Positions 16,506 through 25,273 of a stretch of 64,000 nt of DNA are shown piece after piece. Under the pieces are notes generated by a model that saw nothing but the letters and a program-made list of their open reading frames with translations, did no database searches and was not told the DNA's origin. The stretch spans positions 1,302,001 to 1,366,000 of the forward strand of contig NZ_CP101943.1 in assembly GCF_024508235.1 (NCBI RefSeq), read 5' to 3'. Every line of letters begins with the position of its first letter. Position 1 is the first letter of the stretch. The DNA comes from Halococcus qingdaonensis (GTDB lineage Archaea; Halobacteriota; Halobacteria; Halobacteriales; Halococcaceae). The position numbers and the translations under genes were made by a program.

Positions 16506-18861
16506 TCGTCCCCTCGCTCGAAAGTATAGGTCGGGGCTCCACGGAGCTTCCGTGACATGGATTTGTACTCGCCGTCGGCCCACATCTGGAGTTGGTCGTC
16601 GTAGTGCGGCGAGAAGTAGTCCCCCGAGTTGCCGCCGGGGAGGATCGCCCGGGAGTTGCCGGCCATCGGCACGACCATCCGCCAGCTGCTGCCGGTGGGG
16701 TTCTCGACGGCGTAGTTGTTCACCGTCGCGCGCGAGCCGTCGGTCGGATAGGTCTGGTAGCCGAGGAAGTCGAGACCCAGCGGATGGTCCATCGCGCCGG
16801 TGGTGTTGTAGTCACCGTATCGCTCCTCGCCCTCGTCCTCGATCGTCGCGACGGCTTCCCGGAGTGCCTCAACCATCATCGTTGCGCGCGAGTCCGCGCC
16901 GAACCACCGGCTCTTCCGATCGAGATGCTGGAGCACCCAGTCGGCGGGGAAGTACGACTCGTCCAGGCCAGCAGCGCGGAACTCCGGGCCGAACGTCGCC
17001 TCGCGGTACTGCTCGAACCAGCGCGCGAACACGAGCGCCGCGAGCGAATCGCGCTCCATCCGGTGGTTCCACGAGTCGAGCGCGTCGACGTACCGATCCA
17101 GTTCGTCGGTGTCGTTTGCGTCGCGTGCGGCTGCGACGAGCGGCGGGACGAGCGCTTGCGCCCGGAGATCGAGCGTGTCGCGCTGCATGCGCTTGACGAA
17201 CGCGCGGTCGATCGGTTTGTCCGACGTCGCTCGCCGATCGAGCAGATCGTAGATCCGGATGCCGCGGTAGGGATCGGAGTACGCCTCGGCGATGTAGTGC
17301 GCGGGATCGTCGACGATGCGCTGGTTCGCCGTCCCGATGTAGTCGGGGTTGACGACGCCCGGTTTCTCGTCGAACGGAATGAATCTCTCCCAGGAGGAGC
17401 GCCCGTAGGGGGTGAACCCCTGCCACTCGCCCTCGCCCGCGGAGCCATCGAAGATCCGTGCTCCGGAGACCTCCTCCCCGTCCATGGTGCGAATCGGGAT
17501 CCGTCCAGTGACGGCGTAGAGCGTGTTGCCGTCGCGATCGGCGTAGACCAGGTTCTGTGTCGGCGTGTCGAATTTCTTCGTGGCGTCGAGCACGTCGTCG
17601 AGCCCGTCGCTGTGGCTGTACTCGTAGATCGCCTGTGGCGTCCGCTCGGCCGACAGGCCCGTCCACGCGACGCCGACGCGACTGCCCTCGCGCTCGATGA
17701 CCGGCCCGTGAACGGTCTTTTTCACCGTCACCGTTCGGTTCTCGCCGTCGCTAACGGGAAGTTCGCGCCGCTCGGTATCGAAGTCGCGCCACTCGTTTGT
17801 GTACCGATACTGGCCATCCCGCGTATCGTATCGATAGAAGTCGATCACGTCCGCGCCGGTGTTGGTGAAGCCCCACGCGCCGGCGTCGTTCTCGCCGATG
17901 ACGACGAACGGAACCCCGGGGAAGGTCACCCCGCGCACGCTCACGTCGTCGGTTCGGAGGTTCATCTCGTACCACACAGGGGGACTCATCAGACTCAGAT
18001 GCGGGTCGTTCGCCACGATCGGCGCGCCGCTTTTCGTCTGCTCGCCCGAGACGACCCAGCTATTCGAGCCGATCCCCGCCGGAGACTCGTAGTTGCTCAG
18101 CCAGTCGACGAGCCCCGGACCGACGGCGTGTTTGCCCGATGTCGATCGATCGGACGATCCCGCCGCGCGCTGCCCGCGGATGATCGGCGAATCGTGATCG
18201 AAACGATCGGGATAGAGTTCGCGCGCCGCCTCGTTTCCCAATCGATCGGCGACGAGCGCCTTTCGGAGGGTTCGAAAGCTCCCCGTGAGCGTCCAGGCGA
18301 TCTGCTTCTGAAGCAACATCGTATCGACCGGTTTCCAGGGCTCCGGCTCGTACTCGAGCAGCGAGAACTCGATCGCCGAGGGATCGTCGGTCAGCACCGC
18401 GTTGACGCCCTCGGCGTAGGTCTCGCCGAGTGCTCCCGCCTTCGTGTCCTCGAGCAGCGCGACGTTCGCCCGCGCCGCGCCGTCGAAGTCCATCTTCGTG
18501 TGGAAGATATCGGAATCGAGCGTCGCGTCGCCGACGACCGCGGAGAGCCGGCCGCGCATCTGCCGGCGCTGGAGATCCATCTGGAAGGCGCGATCGCGTG
18601 CCTGCGCGTAGCCGACCGCGAAGTAGAGCGCGTCCTCGTTCTCGGCGTCGATGTGGGCGTTCCGTAGTCGTCGTAGCGTACCGTGGCGCTCCCGTGGGGG
18701 CTCTCGACGGTCTCCGTCTCACGTTCGGTCGAGTCCCAGGCTGACCCCGTGAGCGGCGCGAACCGTTCGAGATAGCCACGGACTGGCGAGAGCGCACCGA
18801 CCGCGCCGCCGCCCGCCAGGATCGCCCCGACGAGCGCGCGGCGCGTGAGATCGCGTGCCAT
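16502..18861 (-). pseudogene. Penicillin acylase family protein, Tat-type signal, broken by a one-base frameshift
   Basis: The protein would be about 786 residues. The N-terminus (MARDLTRRALVGAILAGGGA) looks like a Tat signal or anchor. The frame then reads VRYDDYGTP and breaks. In the next frame HIDAENEDALYFAVGYAQARDRAFQMDLQRR continues the family's expected sequence without a gap. Adding one C to the CCC at 18655-18657 (minus-strand sense) restores it. The maturation/catalytic serine in GSNSWVVSG (codon near 18065-18067) is present, as is the rest of the Ntn-hydrolase fold down to 16502. Members deacylate N-acyl compounds such as quorum signals or beta-lactams. With one lesion only, a sequencing error or a very recent mutation is as likely as a true pseudogene. 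Confidence 0.8.
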
Positions 18862-18910
18862 ATTCGACCGTGGGTGGCCCGTGATATAAAACCACGAGCG
18901 CCCGGACGAA

Positions 18911-19402
18911 CTACTCGCGTTCGCGATCGAGCGTCCGCAGGAGGTCCTCGCGGGTGATGATGCCGACGATCTCCTCGTCGTCGATCACCGGCACGCGATT
19001 GATGTCGCGCTCCTCGTCGGCCAGCACCGAGAGCACTTCGTCCAGACTGGCGTCGGGCTCGACAGTGACGACGTCTTTCGTCATCACGCTGCTGATCGGT
19101 TTGCCGGCGTGTTTCGCGAGATCGAGGTTGACGTCGAGATCGTCCCACGAGAAATCGAAGGCGTAGTCGATCGGTTCGATGAACGGCGGGAAGCCGATCG
19201 GGATCCAGAGCGTGCGATCGCTCGGCTGGAACAGGTCGACGAGATCGCCCTGCGTGACGATGCCGACGAGGCGGCCGTCGTCGGTGACCGGAAACCCGTT
19301 GAACTCGGCCCGCGAGAGCCGCGTCAGCACGGTGCTGATCTCCTCGTCCGGACCGACGCTCTCGACCTCGCTCGTCATGATGTCACGCGCGCGAACGGAC
19401 AT
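18911..19402 (-). CDS. Tandem CBS-domain protein
   Basis: The protein has about 163 residues and consists almost wholly of one CBS pair. CBS1 is RARDIMTSEVESVGP to GIVTQGDLVDLF (about 4-60). CBS2 is ISSVMTKDVVTVEPDASL to GIITREDLLRTL (about 98-158). CBS pairs bind adenosine nucleotides and act as energy sensors; without another domain the partner is unknown. An insert between the domains holds hydrophobic IPIGFPPFIEPIDYAF, which could be a contact surface. The start is the ATG at 19402, which puts the first CBS at the N-terminus. Confidence 0.9.
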   Translation of the reverse strand: MSVRARDIMTSEVESVGPDEEISTVLTRLSRAEFNGFPVTDDGRLVGIVTQGDLVDLFQPSDRTLWIPIGFPPFIEPIDYAFDFSWDDLDVNLDLAKHAGKPISSVMTKDVVTVEPDASLDEVLSVLADEERDINRVPVIDDEEIVGIITREDLLRTLDRERE

Positions 19403-19482
19403 ACCGGAACGCCTCGCGGCGCGGTGGTAGCTCTTGCGGTGTCGCTCCCACCGATGGCCACCTGATCCGGCGTTCCCAACGG

Positions 19483-21705
19483 TCAAGAGTCGTCTCCCGC
19501 CAGCGAACGGCGGCTATTGAAGACGACGAGAAGCGTGCCGACGACGAGCAACGCGGACGCGACGACGGGGGTGACGACGCCCGCGACTGCCAGCATCGTC
19601 CCGACTACCGGAACAGAGAGCGCGAGCGCAAGGTTCTCGACGAGCCGCCGGCGCGTCCCGCGGGCGATGGCGAGACAGTCGACGAACGAGTCGAGATCGT
19701 CGCTCGTCAACAGCGCGTCGGCGGCCGTGGCGGTGAAGTCGCTGCCGGCCAGCATCGCTACGCCGACATCGGCCGCCGCGAGCGCCGGCGCGTCGTTGGT
19801 GCCGTCGCCGACCATTGCCACCGTCCCCTCCGCGCCGAGTTCCTGAACGATTCCCTCCTTCGCCTCGGGTGCCACGTCGGCGAACACCTCGTCGATGGCC
19901 GACGCCTCGAATCGGGCGGCGACCTGCGGATCGTCGCCCGTGATGCAGACGACCCGCCTGCCGTCGGCCGCGAGACGCTCGACGACTTTCGTCCATCCCT
20001 CTCGTGGTGTGTCCGCGAGCGCGACGACGCCCGTCGCCGCACCATCCCAGCCGACGACCGCCGGCAGCTCGCCCGCCGTACGGATCTTGGCGACCCGTGA
20101 TCGTACCGTTTCGGGGATTTCCCAACCGAGTTCGTTGAACAGCGTCGGGTTGCCGACCGCCGTTCGCGACCCCTCCACGGTGGCGCTGACGCCGTAGCGA
20201 TGGTGCTCGAACTCATCGACGTCCCCGATCGCCGTCGCCCGCTCATCGATGGCCGCCGCGATCGGATGGCCCGAGTGCGACTCGACGGCGGCCGCACGCG
20301 CGAGGAGTTCCTCCCGTTCGCCGAGCGCCGTGACGCCAGTCACGCGCAGTTCGCCGGTCGTGAGTGTCCCGGTCTTGTCGAACGCGACGATATCGATGTC
20401 GATGATCCGTTCGAGCAGCGTCCGATCGAGGACGGCCACGCCCTGGTCGGCCGCCGTCGCGAGACCGCGCCCGAGCGCGAGCGGGCCGGCCAGCGCCAGC
20501 GCCACCGGGCAGGCGACGACGAGCACCGACAGCCCCGTCAGCAACGCTGTATCGACCGTCGCTCCGGCGAGCAGCCAGCCCGCGAACGTCACGACGGCGA
20601 GTGCAGAGACCAGCGGGACATACCGTCTGGCGATCCGGCTCGTGAGCCGGGCGGCGTTCGTCTGCGTCGCCTGCAGATCCCAGACGAGCGCGCGGAGTCG
20701 ATCGAGCAGGCTGGTCGCACCGTCGCCGACACGGACCTCGAAGGCACCGTCGATCGCGATCGAACCGCCGACCACGCCATCGCCGGGGACCTTCCGCTGT
20801 GGGCGTGCCTCGCCGGTGACGAGCGATTCGTCGACCGCTCCGCGACCGTCGAGCACCCGACCGTCGAACGGGACGTGCTCGCCGGGCTTCACGAGCAGCG
20901 TGTCGCCGGCCTCGCAGTCGTCGACCGGGAGCGTCTCGGTACCACCGTCGGCGAGTCGCGTCGCACGCGATTGCGAGCCGTCGAGTCGCTCGGCGAGATC
21001 GGCGACGGTGCGCTGCTCGTCGGCGGCACGCACGTAGTTGGCGATCGTCGCCACGACGATGATCGTCATCGCGACGTCGAACGAGAGGTAGGCTTTGTCG
21101 AAGAACGCGAGCGAGAGCACCGAATACGCGTACGTGGCGAGCGCCGACAGCGCGATCAGCACGTCGAGGGTGAGTTGGCGCTCGCGGAGGCTGATATATG
21201 CCGAGCGAAAGATCGGGAAGCCGACGCCGAAGACGGTGATCGTCGTGAACAGGACGACCGGGCCGTACAGGCCGACGACGATGGCGTGGGTGTCGAGATA
21301 CGCGTCGGGATAGAGACCGAGATAGACCGGATAGAAGAAGACCAGATAGAGCATGTAGACCGGAGCGACGACGATGATCGCGAAGGCCGTCCTGACGCGG
21401 TCGAACGCGAGCGCGCTACGGTCCTCGTCGGTCGCGTCCGGCGAGGGGGCCGATGCCCGGTAGCCCCACCGCGAGAGCCCGTCGGCGATGGCGTCGGTGT
21501 CGACCCGTCCGGGATCGTAGGTCACGCGAACCGTCTCGGCGCTGTAGCTCGCCGCCGCGTCGCGAACGCCGTCGATGTCGGTCGCGAGCGTTTCGAGAAA
21601 CGATTCACAGGCACGAGTGTGCATCCCGCGCAGCGAGAAATACGCCGTCTCGGCGGTCGCTGTGTCGGTCGCTCTGTGCGTGTCGTGAGTAGTGTTAGCA
21701 TACAT
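19483..21705 (-). CDS. P1B-type (heavy-metal) ATPase with altered metal motifs
   Basis: The protein is about 740 residues. All catalytic parts are present: DKTGT with phosphorylated Asp443, TGEA in the actuator domain, HSGHPIAAAI (the HP locus) and GDGTNDAPAL. The metal-specific parts are unusual. The N-terminal HMA-like domain reads GMHTRAC at 27-33, keeping one of the two cysteines, and the membrane motif usually written CPC is CPV at 399-401. Typical Cu or Zn/Cd pumps keep both pairs, so the ion cannot be predicted. No metal-responsive regulator lies beside it. The start MYANTTHDT at 21705 places the HMA domain right after a short tail. Confidence 0.88.
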   Translation of the reverse strand: MYANTTHDTHRATDTATAETAYFSLRGMHTRACESFLETLATDIDGVRDAAASYSAETVRVTYDPGRVDTDAIADGLSRWGYRASAPSPDATDEDRSALAFDRVRTAFAIIVVAPVYMLYLVFFYPVYLGLYPDAYLDTHAIVVGLYGPVVLFTTITVFGVGFPIFRSAYISLRERQLTLDVLIALSALATYAYSVLSLAFFDKAYLSFDVAMTIIVVATIANYVRAADEQRTVADLAERLDGSQSRATRLADGGTETLPVDDCEAGDTLLVKPGEHVPFDGRVLDGRGAVDESLVTGEARPQRKVPGDGVVGGSIAIDGAFEVRVGDGATSLLDRLRALVWDLQATQTNAARLTSRIARRYVPLVSALAVVTFAGWLLAGATVDTALLTGLSVLVVACPVALALAGPLALGRGLATAADQGVAVLDRTLLERIIDIDIVAFDKTGTLTTGELRVTGVTALGEREELLARAAAVESHSGHPIAAAIDERATAIGDVDEFEHHRYGVSATVEGSRTAVGNPTLFNELGWEIPETVRSRVAKIRTAGELPAVVGWDGAATGVVALADTPREGWTKVVERLAADGRRVVCITGDDPQVAARFEASAIDEVFADVAPEAKEGIVQELGAEGTVAMVGDGTNDAPALAAADVGVAMLAGSDFTATAADALLTSDDLDSFVDCLAIARGTRRRLVENLALALSVPVVGTMLAVAGVVTPVVASALLVVGTLLVVFNSRRSLAGDDS

Positions 21706-21939
21706 TGAATACGTACGCTCGCCGGTCGGATGCCGTTCGTCGAACCCTAACGCGAGCGCTTCGCCGTCGGATTCAATGAGCACCACGGTTCGCCCGGAGC
21801 GAGCTCGGCGGGAACACGCCGTTCGAACCGACGGGGTTTTGAGCCTCGATCGACCGAGAGCCGGTATGGTCGCACAGACGATGGATCGTGTTCCGCGATA
21901 GCCGCTACAGCCCCTGTTCTTCCCGGCCGGTGATCGCCC

Positions 21940-22746
21940 GTGAGTGATCTCGCCGCGTTCGCGAGCGGGTTCGACGCCGTCGCGCTCAAACCGACCGAGA
22001 TCGACGTCGCGTCGATCGATCTCTCCGATGTCGGGCACGCAGTCGTCGACTACGAGGGCCGCAAACACCTTCCGGAGCCAGCACTGCTCGCCGACCGCGC
22101 CCGCGAGACGGCGCTGTCGGTCACGACGCCGGTCCGTGCCGACGGGTTCGACCCGCTCGGCGACGACGGTCTCTCGGCATCGCTTCCCGAAACCGTCGGT
22201 CGCGTGCTCGTCGCGGGCAACCCAGCCTATCTCACCGAAACGGAGCGAACGCGCGCCATCGCCCCGCGGCTCGGCGCGGCCCGCGAGCGCACGCCGGCGG
22301 CCTGGGTCGGCACCGAGGGAATCGCGCGGATTGCGCTCGCGGCCGGCGGCACCCAGTTCGAACTGCTCGCGCCGACGACCATCCGCGAGGTGCGCGCACT
22401 CCGGGCGGCGGGCTTCGACGACGGGATCGCCGTCTACACGCCCGTCGTGCGCAGCGCCGACGAGGACGTCCTTCTGGACGCGCTCGGCGACTACGTCGCC
22501 CGCCGCGGCTCGGTCTCCGCCGCCCTAGACGATGCGCGCGGGGACGTCGCGACCGCCGCCGACGGGATGCGAACCGATGCGGGAGCGACGGGCGAACCGC
22601 GCTCGGTGTTGGTCTCGGCGATCGAGCGGTTCGCGCTCGTCGGCACCGACGACGCGATCGACGGACGCATCGACGAACTCCGATCGGCCGGCGTCGACAC
22701 GCTCGTCGGCTATCCGGCGCGCGGTCCCGCGGCGCTCGGGCGCTGA
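21940..22746 (+). CDS. Luciferase-like (F420/flavin monooxygenase-fold) related protein
   Basis: The protein has 268 residues and starts with GTG. The C-terminal part (ERFALVGTDDAIDGRIDELRSAGVDTLVGYPARG) matches the end of luciferase-like and methylene-H4MPT reductase-like TIM barrels, where F420 or FMN enzymes have the same helix and strand. The N-terminal half (VALKPTEIDVASIDLSDVGHAVVDYEGRKHLP) is not typical, and no cofactor motif can be named. It looks like a haloarchaeal branch of that fold with unknown activity. It is divergent from the P-type ATPase. Confidence 0.7.
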   Translation: MSDLAAFASGFDAVALKPTEIDVASIDLSDVGHAVVDYEGRKHLPEPALLADRARETALSVTTPVRADGFDPLGDDGLSASLPETVGRVLVAGNPAYLTETERTRAIAPRLGAARERTPAAWVGTEGIARIALAAGGTQFELLAPTTIREVRALRAAGFDDGIAVYTPVVRSADEDVLLDALGDYVARRGSVSAALDDARGDVATAADGMRTDAGATGEPRSVLVSAIERFALVGTDDAIDGRIDELRSAGVDTLVGYPARGPAALGR

Positions 22747-23161
22747 TCGCCGGCGCTCGTCGATATCGACATGCTGGGAAGCGACCGGTTCGAGTAGGAT
22801 GACCTACGCGAGGAGACGGATGGTGCCTGAGGACGCCGCGAAGCGCCCCATACGAACCGTTTCTTCTTCGGTCTGGCTCGTGGCTACTGTTCGGCGATAG
22901 AATCTCCGCAGTTTGACGGCGGCCGCCGGGGACACGGGGGCGCGGTGATGCCAGAGACACGCGCTGCGGAGGCCCATGAACTATCCGTCCTCCGCTGTGC
23001 CGTGTTCCCGCTCGGATGCAGACAGCCATCCGCCAAAGAGGTGGGCCATGACGACTCAAGGTGGTATATACGCCGGTCGTATTCGTCGGTTCATGCACGA
23101 CGGGTATCGAACCGTGTCCGACCCCAGCGTGGGTCGAATATCGGAACGCTCCAATCGACGA
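22747..23161. other. Intergenic stretch without a recognised gene
   Basis: About 415 bases between the luciferase-like gene and the end of the AI-2E-type gene. Reading frames that cross it are rich in arginine and serine and lack family features. There is a TATA-like GTGGTATATACGC at about 23060-23073 on the plus strand with no clear gene behind it. An unannotated RNA is possible, but the SRP RNA and RNase P RNA cores were looked for and not seen. Confidence 0.5.
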
Positions 23162-24217
23162 TTAGCTAGCGCGACGCCCTCCATCGCCCGGGCCTGCCGG
23201 TGCGCGCTCGCGGGCGAACAGCTCGACGACCACTTTGAGGATTCCGAGAACGACGGGGCCGAAGAACACGCCGAGAAAACCGAAGACGAACAGCCCACCG
23301 GAGATGCCGAGGACGAACAGACCGGGGTTGAGACCCGCCTCGCGGCCGCCGATGACCGGTCGGAGGTAGTTGTCGGAGAGGCTCACGACCGTGGCTCCGT
23401 AGACGAACAACACCACGGCGGCGACGGGACGGCCGATGATTAGCAGGTAGGCTGCCGCCGGTGCCCAGACGATGAACGCACCGATGAGCGGCAGCAGTCC
23501 GAGCACCACCGTGACGACCGTCCAAAAGACGGCACTCGGGAAATCGAGGACAACCAGCCCGATGCCGGTGAGCACGCCCTGGACGACCGCCACCGCGACG
23601 TTGCCGACGATCACGGCCCACACGAGCTGATCGACGCGCTCGACGAACTCCGACCAGGCGGCATCGGACAGCGGGGAGACACTGCGCAACCAGCGCATCG
23701 AGGCCGACCCGTCGACGAGCAGGTAATACGTGAGAAAGAGCAACACCGTCAGACCGAGGGCGACGTCCGAGAGCCCGCCGAAGACTTTCATGACGCTGCC
23801 GAACAGCGCCGATCCGCCGCCGCCCTCGACCACGTTGACGAGTTCGTTCGGATTGAACTCGCCGAGCAATCGACTGACGTCGACGGCGACGCCGAACTGC
23901 TCACCGATGAACTGCTCGACGGTATCGACTCCGAGGTTGCCGGAGAGGATGGCCCGGTAGACCTGCAACGCCTGCCGCGCGGCGATCGTGATCACCGTTC
24001 CGAGTGGGATCAAGACCACGAGCGCCGTCGCGAGGATGAGCGAGCCCGAGGCGATGCGCGTACCGATCCGCGGAGCGAGGCGTCTCTGCAGCGGATAGAG
24101 CACGTAGCCGAGCAGTAGCGCGAGCAGGACGTACTGGGCAAGTGGGAGAACCACCAGCAACGAGAGCGCCGCGAAGACGACGATAGCCGCAGCGAGCACC
24201 CCCCGATCGAGTTCCAT
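23162..24217 (-). CDS. AI-2E/PerM family membrane transporter
   Basis: This 351-residue protein has about eight hydrophobic helices and the PerM-type layout. A pair of helices at the start (LLLGYVLYPLQRRL) is followed by an extracellular amphipathic region (QFIGEQFGVAVDVSRLLGEF), then GVLTGIGLVVLDFPSAVFWTVVTVVLGLLPLIGAFIVWAPAA and YLRPVIGG near the end. Relatives export autoinducer-2 or act as Na+/H+ antiporters, and the role in archaea is not settled. The start at 24217 (MELDRGVL) puts helix 1 at the N-terminus; a longer upstream extension is basic and unlikely. Confidence 0.85.
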   Translation of the reverse strand: MELDRGVLAAAIVVFAALSLLVVLPLAQYVLLALLLGYVLYPLQRRLAPRIGTRIASGSLILATALVVLIPLGTVITIAARQALQVYRAILSGNLGVDTVEQFIGEQFGVAVDVSRLLGEFNPNELVNVVEGGGGSALFGSVMKVFGGLSDVALGLTVLLFLTYYLLVDGSASMRWLRSVSPLSDAAWSEFVERVDQLVWAVIVGNVAVAVVQGVLTGIGLVVLDFPSAVFWTVVTVVLGLLPLIGAFIVWAPAAAYLLIIGRPVAAVVLFVYGATVVSLSDNYLRPVIGGREAGLNPGLFVLGISGGLFVFGFLGVFFGPVVLGILKVVVELFARERAPAGPGDGGRRAS

Positions 24218-24388
24218 GCTGATGGTCCTCGTGGCTGCCACTAAACTATATGCGGTTACTCCCCCCACCCCCAGCGCGATGGTCGTGTTTCGGTCCCGTC
24301 GTGATAGCACGACCGTTGGTTCACCATATATCGCCGGACGGATCACCGATCGATCGACGATCACTGTCGAACTCACACACGACAGCCC

Positions 24389-24811
24389 TCACTCCTCGCG
24401 GAGTGTGGCAAGCGCCGTACTCGCGTCGGCAGTCGTCCGATAGCCGCGCTCGCCGGCGACCTCACAGGGTTCGATCAGTCCAGCCGCCCGGAACTCCCCA
24501 CAGAGACCGTGGAGATCGCTTTCACAGAGATCGTACGCCAGGAGATCGCGGACTGCGACCGGCCCACGAACGTCGATTTCGCGAAGCAGCCCGAGCGCGC
24601 GGTCGTCGGGCACGGCGCTCATCAGTCGGCGAACCGGCTCCGAGATCGCGCTGGCGGCCGTGTCGAGCGCCGACTCATCGGGGAGGGGTTCGAGACGGTC
24701 GGTAGCGAGGCTGTGCTCCTCGCTGGTCACGGGGTCGCGCACGCGGCTTGATTCGCCGGAATGACGGACGAGGAGATAGCGGTCGCCATCATCGGTACGA
24801 ACGGTCTGCAT
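24389..24811 (-). CDS. Haloarchaeal conserved protein, winged-helix-like C-terminus
   Basis: This 140-residue protein begins MQTVRTDDGDRYLLVRHSGESSRVRDP. The part from about residue 70 (LGLLREIDVRGPVAVRDLLAYDLCESDLHGLCGEFRAAGLIEP) reads like a winged helix with the usual helix-turn-helix spacing, followed by a beta wing (CEVAGERGYRTT). It could be a small DNA-binding or protein-binding factor, but no family function is known to me. The next gene starts 24 bases away in the same direction, and both lie next to polB, divergent from it. Confidence 0.7.
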   Translation of the reverse strand: MQTVRTDDGDRYLLVRHSGESSRVRDPVTSEEHSLATDRLEPLPDESALDTAASAISEPVRRLMSAVPDDRALGLLREIDVRGPVAVRDLLAYDLCESDLHGLCGEFRAAGLIEPCEVAGERGYRTTADASTALATLREE

Positions 24812-24835
24812 GTCGCCGCTTGGAACCGCGTCCCG

Positions 24836-25183
24836 TTAGCGGTTCTGATAGGCGCGGTAGCGGCGATAGCCCGAGAGCAGCGCCACGATTCCGAGGGTGA
24901 TCGCGGTCGCACCGAGTTGCCACTGTCCGCGGAAGACGCCGACCATGAGACCGATGGAGACCGCGAACAGACCGATGTTGACCGCGACGACCGCACCCCA
25001 GAACGCCCGCGCCAGCCTTGGTGGGACGTCGGTGTCGCCGATCTCGGGGATCGAAACCGATGGGATGTCCTCCGTCGCGTCGGGAACCGAAACCGACGGG
25101 ATATCGGGGCTGTATTCGGCTTCGGGGTCCGGCTCGTCCGGCTCAAGCCGGTCGATCGAGCCGTCGACGGGATCGTCGGACAC
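24836..25183 (-). CDS. Haloarchaeal membrane protein of unknown function next to polB
   Basis: This 115-residue protein starts with GTG at 25183. Residues 1-50 are acidic and repetitive (SPDIPSVSVPD and DIPSVSIPEIGD are near-repeats). Two hydrophobic helices follow at about 60-80 and 85-103, with a basic tail (SGYRRYRAYQNR). The repeat and the two helices suggest a membrane-anchored protein with a cytoplasmic acidic tail. It is divergent from polB, with about 90 bases between the starts, and the winged-helix-like gene follows on the same strand. Function unknown. Confidence 0.7.
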   Translation of the reverse strand: MSDDPVDGSIDRLEPDEPDPEAEYSPDIPSVSVPDATEDIPSVSIPEIGDTDVPPRLARAFWGAVVAVNIGLFAVSIGLMVGVFRGQWQLGATAITLGIVALLSGYRRYRAYQNR

Positions 25184-25273
25184 GATGTCGATGTCGTGTC
25201 GTCGCGAACAACCGTGTTTCGGTTCGTCGCGGCCGACCGCCGGTGTTTTTACCGATGGTGGCGAAGGGCGGTC

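Noticed and set aside
16592..18667. Long plus-strand frame over the penicillin acylase gene
   Set aside because: It is antisense to the conserved Ntn-hydrolase sequence and has no family pattern of its own.
22747..23161. Possible SRP RNA or RNase P RNA in the gene-free stretch
   Set aside because: The conserved cores (SRP GGAAGC-type loops with long pairing, RNase P GAGGAAAGUC) were not found.
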